A stretch of DNA of 64,000 nucleotides from Bacteroides nordii WAL 11050 = JCM 12987 (GTDB lineage: Bacteria > Bacteroidota > Bacteroidia > Bacteroidales > Bacteroidaceae), in NCBI GenBank assembly GCA_000613465.1, contig BAJA01000007.1, positions 121,841 to 185,840 of the forward strand. The letters are read 5' to 3'. The translations under genes were made by a program, and so were the position numbers. How positions within the stretch are numbered: the stretch's first letter is position 1; each line of letters starts with the position of its first letter. The notes below the pieces were generated by a model. The model had not been told where the DNA came from. It did not search any database and was given only the letters and a program-made list of their open reading frames with translations. Of this stretch, positions 1 through 9,800 are shown in pieces.

Positions 1-498
1 AATCCTTCGGTAGACTGGAAAAATAGTCAGAATGTGTCCAATCGGCAACAGGCTCTTTTCCGTTTGGCAGAGATTTATCTGAATTATGCCGAAGCTCTCA
101 ATGAATGTGAAGCGAGAGATGTGGATGAGGTTTTGAAGTATGTGAATAAAGTTCGTGAACGTGCGGGCCTTCCGGGGTATGGTGATGGTCCTGAATTTAT
201 CATGCTGAAATCAAAAGAGAAAGAAGCCATCAGAGAGTTGATTCGTCGGGAACGTCGCATCGAATTGGCTTTTGAAAATCATCGCTTCTATGATGTACGT
301 CGCTGGAAGATAATGGAAGAAACGGACAAATGTATTTATGGGCTGAATATTTCCGCCACCCGTCCTTTGTTCTATCAGGTGATAAAGACAGAAGATCGTC
401 CTCATGATTTCAAATACTATTTATGGCCTATTCCACAGAGCGAGATTTATAAGAATAAGCGTCTGGTACAAAATCCGGGATGGCAGGCTATTGACTAA
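1..498 (+). CDS. SusD/RagB-family outer-membrane lipoprotein, C-terminal part (5' truncated by window edge)
   Basis: The reading frame is open from base 1, so this is the end of a longer gene and the ATG at 34 is internal. The visible 165 residues carry the usual SusD C-terminal features: 'RLAEIYLNYAEALNE', a helical 'YVNKVRERAGLP' segment, the 'IRRERRIELAFENHRFYDVRRWK' region (R/E-rich, positions about 85-110 of the visible part), and a final 'YLWPIPQSEI..N..LVQNPGW'. SusD proteins are surface lipoproteins that bind glycan and sit on a SusC TonB-dependent transporter to form the import complex. The SusC gene should lie just upstream, outside the window. A SusE-like gene follows after 21 bp, so the two are very probably cotranscribed. 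The family assignment is firm. The glycan is inferred from neighbouring GH76 genes to be alpha-mannan. Confidence 0.95.
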   Translation, partial: NPSVDWKNSQNVSNRQQALFRLAEIYLNYAEALNECEARDVDEVLKYVNKVRERAGLPGYGDGPEFIMLKSKEKEAIRELIRRERRIELAFENHRFYDVRRWKIMEETDKCIYGLNISATRPLFYQVIKTEDRPHDFKYYLWPIPQSEIYKNKRLVQNPGWQAID

Positions 499-519
499 TA
501 AATTCCAAAGAGTACAGTT

Positions 520-1671
520 ATGAAAAATATATTTAGTTTTAAAAATTTAGGATTGTTCTTGTGCAGCTGTCTGGCTGTGAGTTGTTCGGAGGATGAAACA
601 ACACCTGTTACTATTGGCGATTTTCAGGTATTAACTCCTGATTTGGAAGTTACTATTTCTTACACGGATACTGATCCGGGAGAATATGTAGATTTGTCTT
701 GGGATCGCGCAAAAGCTTCGGATGGTACAACGGTCTTTTATGAAGTACAATTTGCCGGCAAGGATAAGAATTTTGATACTCCTTCAATGACTATAACGCC
801 GGATAAACTGGGTTATGCCAATGTTGTTCAGCTGTCGCAACAACAAATGAATATAGTTGCAGAGCGGACAGGGATACGTCCTTTACAAACTGGTGAGATC
901 TATTGGCGTGTACGTGCCATCACCGGATTGGTGGAACATGTCAATTCTACAGTACGTACAATAAAAGTAACCCGTCAGGGAGGATTTGCCGAAACTCCCA
1001 AAGCGATATTTGTATATGGTGAAGCTACAGGGCAGAGCGATATTGCCGGTGCAATTCCTCTGAAACAGACTACAGATAGTGAGTACGAAGGTTTTATGAA
1101 ACTGGGCAATGGTACATATTCTTTTGTAAATGCCAAAGAGGGAGATATACGTAGCTTCAGAGCTGATGGCACTGACCTGGTAGAAGATGATAATGGAACG
1201 ATTGAAGGTAACAATAAGATTTACCATGTTGTACTGAACTTTACCAAAGCAACCTGTACTATAAATGAGGTTAAGTCTTTCAACCTTTGGTGGGTAGACA
1301 ATACTTTGGTACCGCTTACATTTGTTGGTAACTCTACCTGGGAATTGACAAACTACGAATTGCAATGGGTAAAATTCGGTAGAGGGAAAAGTCAGATGTA
1401 CAAATTCCAGATGATAGAAACGGATAAAGATGGAAACGAAATAGTTGTGCCATTCGGTAGTTATAATAAAACTCCGCCGGCAGAAAACCCTACAGAAACT
1501 ACAGCGCTGGATTACTGGACGATGGACATGGTAGATCCGACAGCTACTATCGGAGAATATACCTTTAAGTTCAATCTCTCTTATGAGGCTCAGTTGGTTG
1601 ATATCCGGGTAATGCTTCAACCCGAATCGGAGTCTTATTTCCACTCTGTAAAACTGAGTGTAACTGAATAA
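520..1671 (+). CDS. SusE/SusF-type outer-membrane glycan-binding lipoprotein
   Basis: A 383-residue protein with a lipoprotein signal: a hydrophobic segment, then LAVSC with Cys22 as the lipidated residue. The acidic stretch after it (SEDE) fits the Bacteroides surface-export signal for lipoproteins. Residues about 35-150 look like the SusE N-terminal Ig-like domain ('PGEYVDLSWDRAKASDG..FYEVQFAGKD', 'GEIYWRVRAITG'). The rest is beta-rich with many Trp/Tyr, as in starch-binding-like modules of SusE/F proteins. These proteins hold polysaccharide at the cell surface and help the SusCD transporter. The gene lies 21 bp after susD and is followed by a hairpin with a short T-rich tail, so expression may drop after this gene. 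The exact ligand cannot be told from the sequence. Confidence 0.85.
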   Translation: MKNIFSFKNLGLFLCSCLAVSCSEDETTPVTIGDFQVLTPDLEVTISYTDTDPGEYVDLSWDRAKASDGTTVFYEVQFAGKDKNFDTPSMTITPDKLGYANVVQLSQQQMNIVAERTGIRPLQTGEIYWRVRAITGLVEHVNSTVRTIKVTRQGGFAETPKAIFVYGEATGQSDIAGAIPLKQTTDSEYEGFMKLGNGTYSFVNAKEGDIRSFRADGTDLVEDDNGTIEGNNKIYHVVLNFTKATCTINEVKSFNLWWVDNTLVPLTFVGNSTWELTNYELQWVKFGRGKSQMYKFQMIETDKDGNEIVVPFGSYNKTPPAENPTETTALDYWTMDMVDPTATIGEYTFKFNLSYEAQLVDIRVMLQPESESYFHSVKLSVTE

Positions 1672-1685
1672 ATAAAGAAGTAACG

Positions 1686-1713
1686 GAGCCTCTTTCCTGT
1701 AAGGAGGAGGCTC
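1686..1713 (+). terminator. Hairpin after the susE-like gene (attenuating terminator)
   Basis: The 7-bp perfect stem GAGCCTC/GAGGCTC (1686-1692 with 1707-1713) is followed by TTTATAT. It lies between the SusE-like gene and the next plus-strand gene, which starts 30 bp later. It could end part of the transcripts or stabilise the 3' end of the susCDE message. Confidence 0.6.
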
Positions 1714-1743
1714 TTTATATATTGACTTATAAAATTTGCTATT

Positions 1744-3486
1744 ATGAAGAAAAACTATCTTGATTTTTGGAGGAAAGGATTAACATTAGGCAGTATGCTG
1801 ATGTTTACAGCTTTTAGTACATTTGCTTACGAAGTGAAAGTAGAAGCAGAAGATGCATTTGATTTTTATCATTCGGGAACGGCTGTTAAAGTTGATACTC
1901 CGGCGGAAGAGACAACGGCTTCAGGTGGTTCTATTGTGGCTAATATGGCAAGTAATAACGCTATTGCTTTTGAGTTGACTGATGTACCGGCTGATGGTAC
2001 TTATGACCTGTCAATTGTTTATTTTGGTACGGATACGAATAGAAAATGCTATATTAAAGTAAACAAACAGAAAAAGAGTATTGTCCAGTTCTCTGAAAAA
2101 TCTGAAGATACAAGTTGGAACGGAACAAAAGGGAATCCGGCAACTATTGTTACCCAGGTTTATCTGAAGGCAGGTACCAACCGTATCGAAGTCGGAGCTT
2201 ATGGTGGTTATGCTGCTAATTTGGATTATTTTACAGCCACTGAGTCAGAGTTATCTATTCCCGAACCTAAAGATGAAACGTTCTGTTTGGAGTGGGACTA
2301 TACCGATGAGGCTGCAGTAACAATTGATGGTGTTTCTAAAGAAGAAGTTTATAAAGCAATTGACAATAATGAAAATACTTCATTAAAGGTAAATGCTGAT
2401 GATTTGGAGATGATTATAAAGATTGTTGATACCGCTTCTCCCAATATTGCTGTTACGGGTGCTTTAGTGACTCCCGGTGATGAAAATACAGGTGATGTGA
2501 CAAGCTGGAGTGTACAGGCTTCTTATGACGACGGAGCTACCTGGGAGTCTACAGGCATTGGTTTTGTCGCTGCAGAGAATGGAAGTGTTTATCGTGCAAC
2601 TTTGAATGCCTTAGCTGCTACCGGAACTAATCTCTTTAAATTAGTAGCCAGTGGAGAAGGGGTTATTGACATTAAGGAGTTTCAACTTTTTGGTGTACCT
2701 ACCGGTAAAGATACTGATACGGCAAAAAGCTCGGGATATCCGAAGGATTATACCGAAGCTGTTCCGGAAGAGGGTGCATTGATTTGGACAAGCTCAGTAA
2801 ACGGTATTAAAAATGAGGAAGTTAAGAATCTGTTTGATGATAACTGGGCAACAAAATTCTGTCAGACAGGTACCAAGACAATGTCTTTGGAATTTACTAC
2901 AGCAGAATCATATTCAGAACCTTTGGATATTAAGTCATTTACAATGACTACCGGTTATGGAAACTTTGAACGTATCCCGACAGAATTTACCTTGTATGGT
3001 CGTCAATATGATGACAATGGTAACCCGTTGGCTTGGGAACAAATTAATAAATATTCATTTGCTCCGCTTCCAAGTGCCCGCTATACTTGTTATCGTTTTT
3101 ATGTTGATATTGCTGAAGGTAAACAATATTGGGATTTCAAGTTAGATATTACTGCCATTAACGGTGGAGGTGATATTCAGTTTGTGCAGTTACAGTTCTT
3201 AAACTCAGAGCAGACACCTGAAAGATTCCCGAATTCCGGTCCTGGTGTTGGAATCACAACTCCTGTTGCCAACGAGAATAATACAGTAGTGTCTGCTCAG
3301 GATGGAGCTATTACTATCTCTGCCCAGGAAACTACGGTATATAAAGTCTATACAACTACCGGTACAATGGTAGCTCAGGGCACTGTTGCCACTTCTGGCA
3401 ATGTTCCTGTACAAGCTGGTTTATATGTTGTTGTAACTACTAATGACAGTGGAAGTCAGACAAACAAAGTCTTGATCAGAAAATAA
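1744..3486 (+). CDS. Secreted multi-domain carbohydrate-binding protein with C-terminal sorting-like tail
   Basis: A 580-residue exported protein with a signal peptide ending about residue 28 (FSTFAYE). Residues about 29-165 resemble a CBM6/CBM35 beta-sandwich ('VKVEAEDAFDFYHSG', 'YDLSIVYFGTDTNRKCYIKVN', 'LKAGTNRIEVGAYGGYAANLDYF'). Two discoidin (F5/8 type C)-like segments follow, at about 180-325 and about 340-490. Both have the pattern of a change in 'natural environment' residues (DDNWATKFCQTG...) and end in 'I.EFQLFG' or 'VQLQFL'. The last 75 residues are a short beta-sandwich tail like the Por-type sorting domain ('YKVYTTTGTMVAQG...GLYVVVTT..GSQTNKVLIRK'). No catalytic domain is visible. 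It probably binds mannan or mannoprotein at the surface for the adjacent GH76 enzyme. Domain names rest on pattern only. Confidence 0.7.
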   Translation: MKKNYLDFWRKGLTLGSMLMFTAFSTFAYEVKVEAEDAFDFYHSGTAVKVDTPAEETTASGGSIVANMASNNAIAFELTDVPADGTYDLSIVYFGTDTNRKCYIKVNKQKKSIVQFSEKSEDTSWNGTKGNPATIVTQVYLKAGTNRIEVGAYGGYAANLDYFTATESELSIPEPKDETFCLEWDYTDEAAVTIDGVSKEEVYKAIDNNENTSLKVNADDLEMIIKIVDTASPNIAVTGALVTPGDENTGDVTSWSVQASYDDGATWESTGIGFVAAENGSVYRATLNALAATGTNLFKLVASGEGVIDIKEFQLFGVPTGKDTDTAKSSGYPKDYTEAVPEEGALIWTSSVNGIKNEEVKNLFDDNWATKFCQTGTKTMSLEFTTAESYSEPLDIKSFTMTTGYGNFERIPTEFTLYGRQYDDNGNPLAWEQINKYSFAPLPSARYTCYRFYVDIAEGKQYWDFKLDITAINGGGDIQFVQLQFLNSEQTPERFPNSGPGVGITTPVANENNTVVSAQDGAITISAQETTVYKVYTTTGTMVAQGTVATSGNVPVQAGLYVVVTTNDSGSQTNKVLIRK

Positions 3487-3499
3487 TGCGGAAAGCTTA

Positions 3500-3560
3500 G
3501 AGCCTGTTTAAATTTTCCTCAGCATTCTTTTGAGAGGAAAATTTAAACAAGCTCTTATTT
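3500..3560 (+). terminator. Strong stem-loop terminator
   Basis: Arms 3500-3520 and 3534-3554 are complementary at 20 of 21 positions (AAATTTTCC core) around a 13-nt loop, followed by TTATTTT. It lies 14 bp after the stop of the carbohydrate-binding protein gene and should end that transcript. Confidence 0.8.
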
Positions 3561-3585
3561 TCTCAGACTCTAAAAAGTAAAGTAC

Positions 3586-3656
3586 CGTTCCACAGCCATT
3601 AAGTGAGGACTTTTCTGTGATTATAACCGCAGAAACCATTCTTTGGTTGTGGAACG
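3586..3656. repeat. Nested imperfect inverted repeats in the leader of the GH76 gene
   Basis: The outer arms 3586-3597 (CGTTCCACAGCC) and 3645-3656 match at 11 of 12 positions. The inner arms 3612-3619 and 3628-3635 match at 7 of 8. The structure ends 38 bp before the likely GH76 start, so it would be in the 5' leader RNA or act as an operator. No coding potential is evident in 3487-3694. Confidence 0.45.
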
Positions 3657-3694
3657 ATATTTTTATTTTTAAATCTATTTATAACAACATCTAT

Positions 3695-5991
3695 ATGTAT
3701 ATAAAATCGATTATTACACGAACGGTATGCGGTCTTGCCTGCTGTGTGTTTCCTTGCTTGAACTTACAGGCACAGGAAGTGGTTGCCTATAATGACCTGA
3801 CAGATTTGAATCTGAATATAACGGTCAATTATGGAGATCAGAACCTGATAAGCCATCTGATTGATAATTCACTGACTACGGTTTATACACTTGATAAGTT
3901 TGACGGAGCCTGGTCTATTGATTTTTATTCTCCGGTTCCTTTGGTTGTTACGGGAGTTAATCTTGTGAATGCTAATACAGGGAGAGAAAATGACCCGAAG
4001 TCTGGAACTTAAAATGTTCGGAGGACGGACAAAATTGGGGGAGGGCGGTACAAGGAGTGAATGCTGAGACTTTTGCAGATGCTTATACCGCTAAATACTT
4101 TTCTGTTGGAAGAGAACTTGCCCGCCAGTGGTGGCGTATCAGTATAACTGAAGTGAATGGCGGAGAGTCTTTAGCACTATCGGAACTACAGCTTTTGGGT
4201 TTTCAGGTTAGTAATGATCAGCTGGTAGATCTCAGCGAAGCTACTATTAGTTCTTCATATTCGCCGTCAGAAGGAAAACTGGAAAATCTGGTTTCGGATG
4301 ATATGAATCAGGGAGTTGTTTTTCGTTCTGTCAATGGTGGGTATATTCAGTATGAATTACCGTCTGCTATCCAGTTAAAGAGTTATCGTATCTGTACGGG
4401 AACCAATGGAAATGCTCCGCGTAGCTGGGTCTTGAAAGCTTCTAACGATGGTGAGCAGTGGGATGTTTTAGACAGGCAGACTAACCGGAACTTCTTTAAT
4501 GTTCCACATTCCTCAATGGAGTTTTCATTGACCGATCTTAATCGAAAAGTACTTGACTGGTATGACCTTGCTAAATTGTCTCATGAGGCTTTGAATACCC
4601 GTTACTGGGATAACACCAAACAATATTATTTGCAAAAGAATAGTATTCCGCCTCATACCGGGTTTAATTACTGGTGGATGGCCCATGCTCTGGATGCCTT
4701 GGTAGATGGTTATCAACGTAGGGTGGAAGTTGGCGGTTCACGTGGTGAATTACAAGCTTATCAGTTGAAGATGAATCAACTCTATATTGGTGTTCCTCGA
4801 AATAATACTTCAAAAAAAGATGCCTGGTGGAATAGTTTCTACGATGATATGGAATGGATGGCCATTGCTGCATTAAGAGCTTATCAGACTACGAAGGAAC
4901 AGAAGTGGATGGATGTAACGACCGAACTTTATGACTACATAAAAGGGGGATGGACCGATGTGCATGGTGGAGGTGTGATGTGGGAGAAAAATAGCCCGAA
5001 TTCTAAGAATGCCTGCTCCAATGGCCCTGCTATGATTCTGGCTGCTCGTCTTTACAGAGAAACCGGTAAACAGGAATATCTGGACTTCGCTACAAAAATT
5101 TATGATTGGATGTCAGTATCGCTGGTCAACGAATATGGGGGTGTTTGGGATGGTTATGGTAACTATAACGAGGGAATGCTCCTGACTTATAATCAAGGTA
5201 CTTGGTTAGGAGGCTGTTTGGAATTGTATAACATTACTCAGGATAAAAAGTACTATTATTCTGCACTGACTACCGCTAAATATGTAGTAAATGATCGGAA
5301 ACGCTTCTCTGCTTTTGGTGTTTTGAAAGGAGAAAACTCTGGTGACGGTGGGTTATTCAAAGGTATCTTTATGCGTTATCTGGCTCAGATGATTACAGAC
5401 AATGTACTGGATGAAGAGACAGAAGAAGAGTTTACCAGCTTCTTTCTTGAAAATGGTCTGTCTTGTTATCACGCTGCTATGTTGAAAGGAGATAATTTAA
5501 CTTTCGGACATAATTGGGCCGAACTTCCGGAGAATACTATCACCGACTCATCCATCCATCTTAGTGGTATTATGCTTTATGAAATGATAAGCAATCTGGA
5601 ACGTAGCGGGAAGCTGGCAAAGCTTTTTGATAAGTATGCCGCAAACCGGATGAAATCCTACAAATACTTCCGCCTGGAAGAATTGGGACGCCGGGATAAT
5701 TATAATCTGGAGCTATCTAAATTCCAGTTACTTTCGGATACTTCGGTTGGCTTGGAAAATGTACTTTCCGATCTGAAGCCATATTCTGTAACCATAGAAG
5801 ATAAAAGATTAAAAGTTGTAGTGAAAAATGGGAGTGGCGGGAGTATTTGTATCTATGATTCCGTAGGAAGATCAGTATGGAAAGATCAATATTTTAGTGG
5901 AGTTTATGAGAAGCAACTTTCTTTGTCGGGATTGCATGTGATACACATACAGACAGATAATGATTTTTATTCAGCGAAATTACTTTTTTGA
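3695..5991 (+). CDS. GH76 alpha-1,6-mannanase-like enzyme with N-terminal discoidin domain, one frameshift near 4003
   Basis: The start is taken at ATG 3695, which gives a clean signal peptide ending 'LNLQAQE'. The frame breaks near 4003 and resumes in the frame read from about 4001 to 5991. Adding one T there restores '..DPKSWNLK', a normal discoidin-domain strand, and gives about 765 residues. Order: signal peptide, F5/8 type C-like domains (about 30-275), GH76 (alpha/alpha)6 barrel (about 290-640) and a short sorting-like tail. The GH76 signature is the paired aspartates in 'SFYDDMEW' (about residues 384-385 of the joined protein). 'GFNYWWMAHALDALVDGY' and 'KNACSNGPAMILAARLY' also fit. GH76 enzymes cut the alpha-1,6-mannan backbone of fungal mannan. 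The gene is preceded by a terminator, so it probably has its own promoter. The break is probably a sequencing undercall. Confidence 0.85.
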
Positions 5992-6008
5992 TCGGAAATG
6001 AGCAAAAC

Positions 6009-6054
6009 TCACCACAGAGTAGCACAGAGTTCCACAGAGTACTATTTATCTGAT
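6009..6054 (+). repeat. CACAGAG-type dispersed repeat, copy 1
   Basis: TCACCACAGAGTAGCACAGA and the following 26 bp recur at 6553-6598 as a direct copy with a few substitutions. The first 31 bp recur inverted at 6167-6197 (29 of 31 match). The unit itself is an internal repeat of CACAGAG. Confidence 0.75.
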
Positions 6055-6166
6055 AAAACGCGAATTAACACAAATGAACGCAGATTAAAAGACTGTAGTT
6101 CTATATCATACATTTGTTTCCCTTTGCGAAAATCTGCGATCATCTGCGTTTCAATAAAGATTTAAA

Positions 6167-6197
6167 CTCTGTGGAACTCCGTGTTACTCTGTGGTGA
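6167..6197 (-). repeat. CACAGAG-type dispersed repeat, inverted copy
   Basis: Reverse complement of 6009-6039 with two mismatches. With copy 1 it brackets about 130 bp that contain an ATCTGCG-type repeat, so the pair could fold into a long hairpin in RNA. Confidence 0.7.
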
Positions 6198-6346
6198 AAT
6201 ACATTCAAAACCGATCAGTGACGAAGCTTATGGCCCAATCTTTTCGGTAGCGGAAGTATCCATAGACGGTATCGATCCCCTTGTTCGGTGTTGTACTTTG
6301 TTTTTCTTAGAAAGGAACGTCCCTTTCCCCGGTGAGTAGTCTTGTT

Positions 6347-6438
6347 TTAGATGTACATGTAAAGCAGCATGAGATGCACATGTCGTGCTGTCCCACATGC
6401 ACATGTCGTACTGCTTTACATGTACATCTAAAACAATG
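6347..6438. repeat. Four-unit 23-bp tandem array (array C, ATGYACATGT core)
   Basis: Four 23-bp units start at 6347, 6370, 6393 and 6416. Each carries the 10-bp core ATG[T/C]ACAT[G/C]T at the same offset (cores at 6351, 6374, 6397, 6420). Units 1 and 4 are also arms of a 26-bp perfect inverted repeat (6342-6367 approximately with 6411-6436). A 23-bp period is not a multiple of three, so the pattern is not coding. The same geometry recurs at 15957, 18037, 34495 and 55867. Confidence 0.85.
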
Positions 6439-6552
6439 TTACCCACCGAGGCTTCCTATGTTACTCTACGGGATAGAGCTTTATCAATACCGGAGAAAGA
6501 GACTGATGGCAATGACAAACGCCATTAAGCTCAAAACCGTACAGATATGAAC

Positions 6553-6598
6553 TCACCACAGAGTAACACAAAGTTTCACAGAGTACTATTTATCTGAT
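6553..6598 (+). repeat. CACAGAG-type dispersed repeat, direct copy 2
   Basis: Direct copy of 6009-6054, including the trailing TACTATTTATCTGAT. It lies 205 bp before the HTCS start. Confidence 0.75.
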
Positions 6599-6802
6599 CA
6601 GCTACTGATTCTTATGAGTAATAGCTCTCTAAAGATATCATTTCATACTCTTTTCTTTTTGTCAATCCCTGCTTTTTTGTTTTCTTTGTAATGTAAAAGA
6701 GCCTTTTGTATAGGTGATAAAGTATTAATGTATATTAGATGATTACTGCTTGAAGAAAATTGTGTTTTACTATGAATTGAATTTAACCTTATGTAGGATA
6801 AT

Positions 6803-9800
6803 ATGGAAACAAGAATCAGGAGTTTTTTGATAGGAATATTCTCTTTAGTTGCACTCTTTTCCTATTCTCATAATCTTAAACAGATAACCAATCGGGATGG
6901 TCTTTCCAATAGTTCTGTTATCTGTCTGTTTCAAGATAGCGAGCGTTTTCTGTGGGTGGGTACTTATGATGGGTTGAATATGTATGATGGCCGGGATATT
7001 TATGTCTATAAACCACATGTCAATAGCCAAAAGAGTCTTTCGAGCAATGTAATAAGAGAAATAATTGAAACAAAAGACCAGTGTTTATGGGTAAATACAA
7101 AGTGGGGACTGAATAAACTCTCCCGTAAGAAAAACAGCATAGAAGAATCTTATGATGAGTTTCGTGATAGTTATTTTATAGCAAAGGACAGCAAAGATCA
7201 TCTTTTTGTATTAGGTAAACAGGGATTCATCTCGTTTTATGATGAGGTGAATAAAAGGTTCATAGATATCTCTGTTGGCGAGGACATAACGAACTTATAT
7301 GCTCACAATTTTACCATTGATGACAATGATACTATCTGGATTACATTACAAGGCAAAGTCAGGAAGTTTACTGTCGATTTCAAAAATGAAAAGACGCCGC
7401 GGATTGTGAGACATCCCGGTCTCACTCATTCGGCAGAGATAATAAACTTCTGTTATAATGGGGGGCGTTTCGCTTTTGTTGATCTCAAGCGTGATTTATA
7501 TACAGTGAATAGGGGGAAGGCAGAGTATATCGCGAATATCTCTGAACTTGTCAACCAGAACGGCATAATCTCTACCATCATTTTTGATGATGATGATATT
7601 CTGATTGGTTTTAAGACCAACGGTTTGTTCCGGCTTATTGCAAAGGAAGGTTATAGAAGTGAAAAGATTGATATAAATTGTGGCGTTTTTTCGTTGTGGA
7701 AAGACGAATTACAGAATATAATCTGGATTGGTACTGATGGGCAAGGTGTGTTTGCTTATACAAAAGATGCTTATACTTTCTGTAACATAACTTTGAATCA
7801 GCTTCCTATCAAGAAAAAACGCCCGGTTCGTGCTATTCAGACAGATAAAGACGAAAACCTCTGGCTTGGAACAAAAGATAATGGAGTAATCTGCATCAAG
7901 AACTATCGCATGGCAAAAGAATATTCTTCTTCCAATGTCATTCAGTATACGATGCAGGATGGACTGGCTAATAATTCTGTTTTCGCTTTTTCACTGAGCC
8001 GGAAAAATATTCTTTGGATTTGTTCCGATGGACCTGGAATCAGTTATTATTCTTATGATGATCAGAAGATACATCGTATTTCCGATGCCCGGTATGTACA
8101 TACCATTTATGAAGCCAGTGATTCTGTTTTATGGGTAGGAGCAGACAAAGGATTGTTAAAACTGTCGGTGGAGTGGAAGGGCAATAAACCTATTGTCAAG
8201 GATAGCAAGGCTTTTCTCTCAGAGGTAAGAGGTAAGCGTTTTGATATACAGATTTATTCGATGTATGCCGAGAATGATTCTATTCTTTGGCTCGGTACAC
8301 GTGGTTCCGGAGCGTTTCGTTTCAATATGTATACAGGTAGTTATCAGAATATCCGGTTTAACAAAGTGGGTATTCCGCCTATTGATGATATTCTTTGTAT
8401 TCTGAAGGATAGTAAACAACGTTTGTGGTTCGGCTCCAGCTATGGTTTGACCCGTTTGGACAGTTATCAGAAAGATAGTGTATCTTTTACCAGTTACAGT
8501 GAAAATAAAGGTTTGCCTAATAATACGATACATGGGATGAAAGAAGATAGCCGTGGCAATTTGTGGCTCAGTAGCAATACCGGTATTATTCAGTTCAATC
8601 CCGATAGCGAAGTCTTTCGTCAATATAACTACAAAACAGGTTTGGATGTTTTTGAGTTTAGTGATAATGCCTATTATCAGAGTCCGTTCACCGGTTCTAT
8701 CTTTTTTGGTGGGATCAATGGAGTGGTATGGCTTCAAGAGGATTCCATAACAGAAAATAAAATGGTGCCCGAGATCTATTTTACCCGTTTACGTATTTTC
8801 AATGAAGACTATAATATCAACGATTTGATGAAAGGAGAGGGCGAGAATCGATATCTGGAATTGAAACACAATCAAAATTTCTTCTCTATATCTTTTGTTG
8901 CTATGGACTTTATCAATGGGGCAAATAGCAGTTACTCATACCTGTTGGAAAACTTCAGTAATGTCTGGATGAATACCGAACAGACAAACGAGGCACATTT
9001 CACAAGTATTCCTCCTGGGAAATATGTGTTGAAAGTACGCTATAATAGTGGTACCGATGGTTCTAAAGATCAATATGAAAGTATTACCATTGTTATTCTT
9101 CCTCCCTGGTATTTTAGTATTTATGCCAAGATCGGTTATTTTTTATTGATTATTGGTATTGGTTTCTATGTTTTCCGCTGGATAGGGCAACGAAATGAGC
9201 GAAAAAGAAAAATCATTGCCGAGAAGCTTGAGGAGCGCCATAAAGAAGAGGTATATGAAGAAAAATTACGATTCTTTACTAACATCACCCATGAGTTCTG
9301 TACACCATTGACTTTGATTTACGGACCCTGTGAACGAATTCTGACACATCCGAATACAGATTCATTTACCCGGAAGTATGTCCGGCTTATCAAATCGAAT
9401 ACAGAACGTTTGAATGCGCTGATACAGGAAGTTATCGAATTTCGAAGGATGGAGACAGGACATAAAACATGTAATATCCAGCAGGTGAATATCAACGAAG
9501 TGCTGAATGATCTTTCAGTTTCCTTCTCCGAATTGGCGGAACAAAACAAAGTCACGTTTGAGATGGAGGTCGATAAATCCATTTACTGGAATACGGATTT
9601 CAGATGTTTGTCTAAGATACTGAATAACTTGATTTCCAATGCTTTTAAATATACCCCGGAGAGGTATTATTCGTATCAGAGTATTGACTGAAAATAGTCA
9701 CCTCTTGTTGCGGGTGTACAATACCGGAAAAGGTATTCGCGAAGAAAACAGGGAGCTGATCTTCAATCGGTATAGCATATTGGATAATATAGAAGAGAAT

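Larger units (their letters stand above)
5992..6802. other. 811-bp repeat-rich intergenic region between GH76 and HTCS genes
   Basis: I see no convincing gene here. Short ORFs on both strands at 6228-6550 simply read through the palindromic array. The region holds three copies of a CACAGAG-rich repeat (6009, 6167 inverted, 6553), a diverged copy of the ATCTGCG dispersed repeat (about 6080-6157) and a four-unit 23-bp array (6347-6438). The last 200 bp (6600-6802) are AT-rich and presumably carry the HTCS promoter, but I find no clear TAnnTTTG box. Confidence 0.7.

Noticed and set aside
883..1644. Minus-strand ORF of 253 residues inside the SusE-like gene
   Set aside because: Antisense to a well-supported gene, Cys- and Ile-rich, without any recognisable pattern.
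6228..6550. Two overlapping 72-residue ORFs on opposite strands
   Set aside because: Both read through the palindromic array C and so look alike; no start context, no domain, and the repeated CTCRTALHVHLKQ-like peptides are by-products of the DNA repeat.
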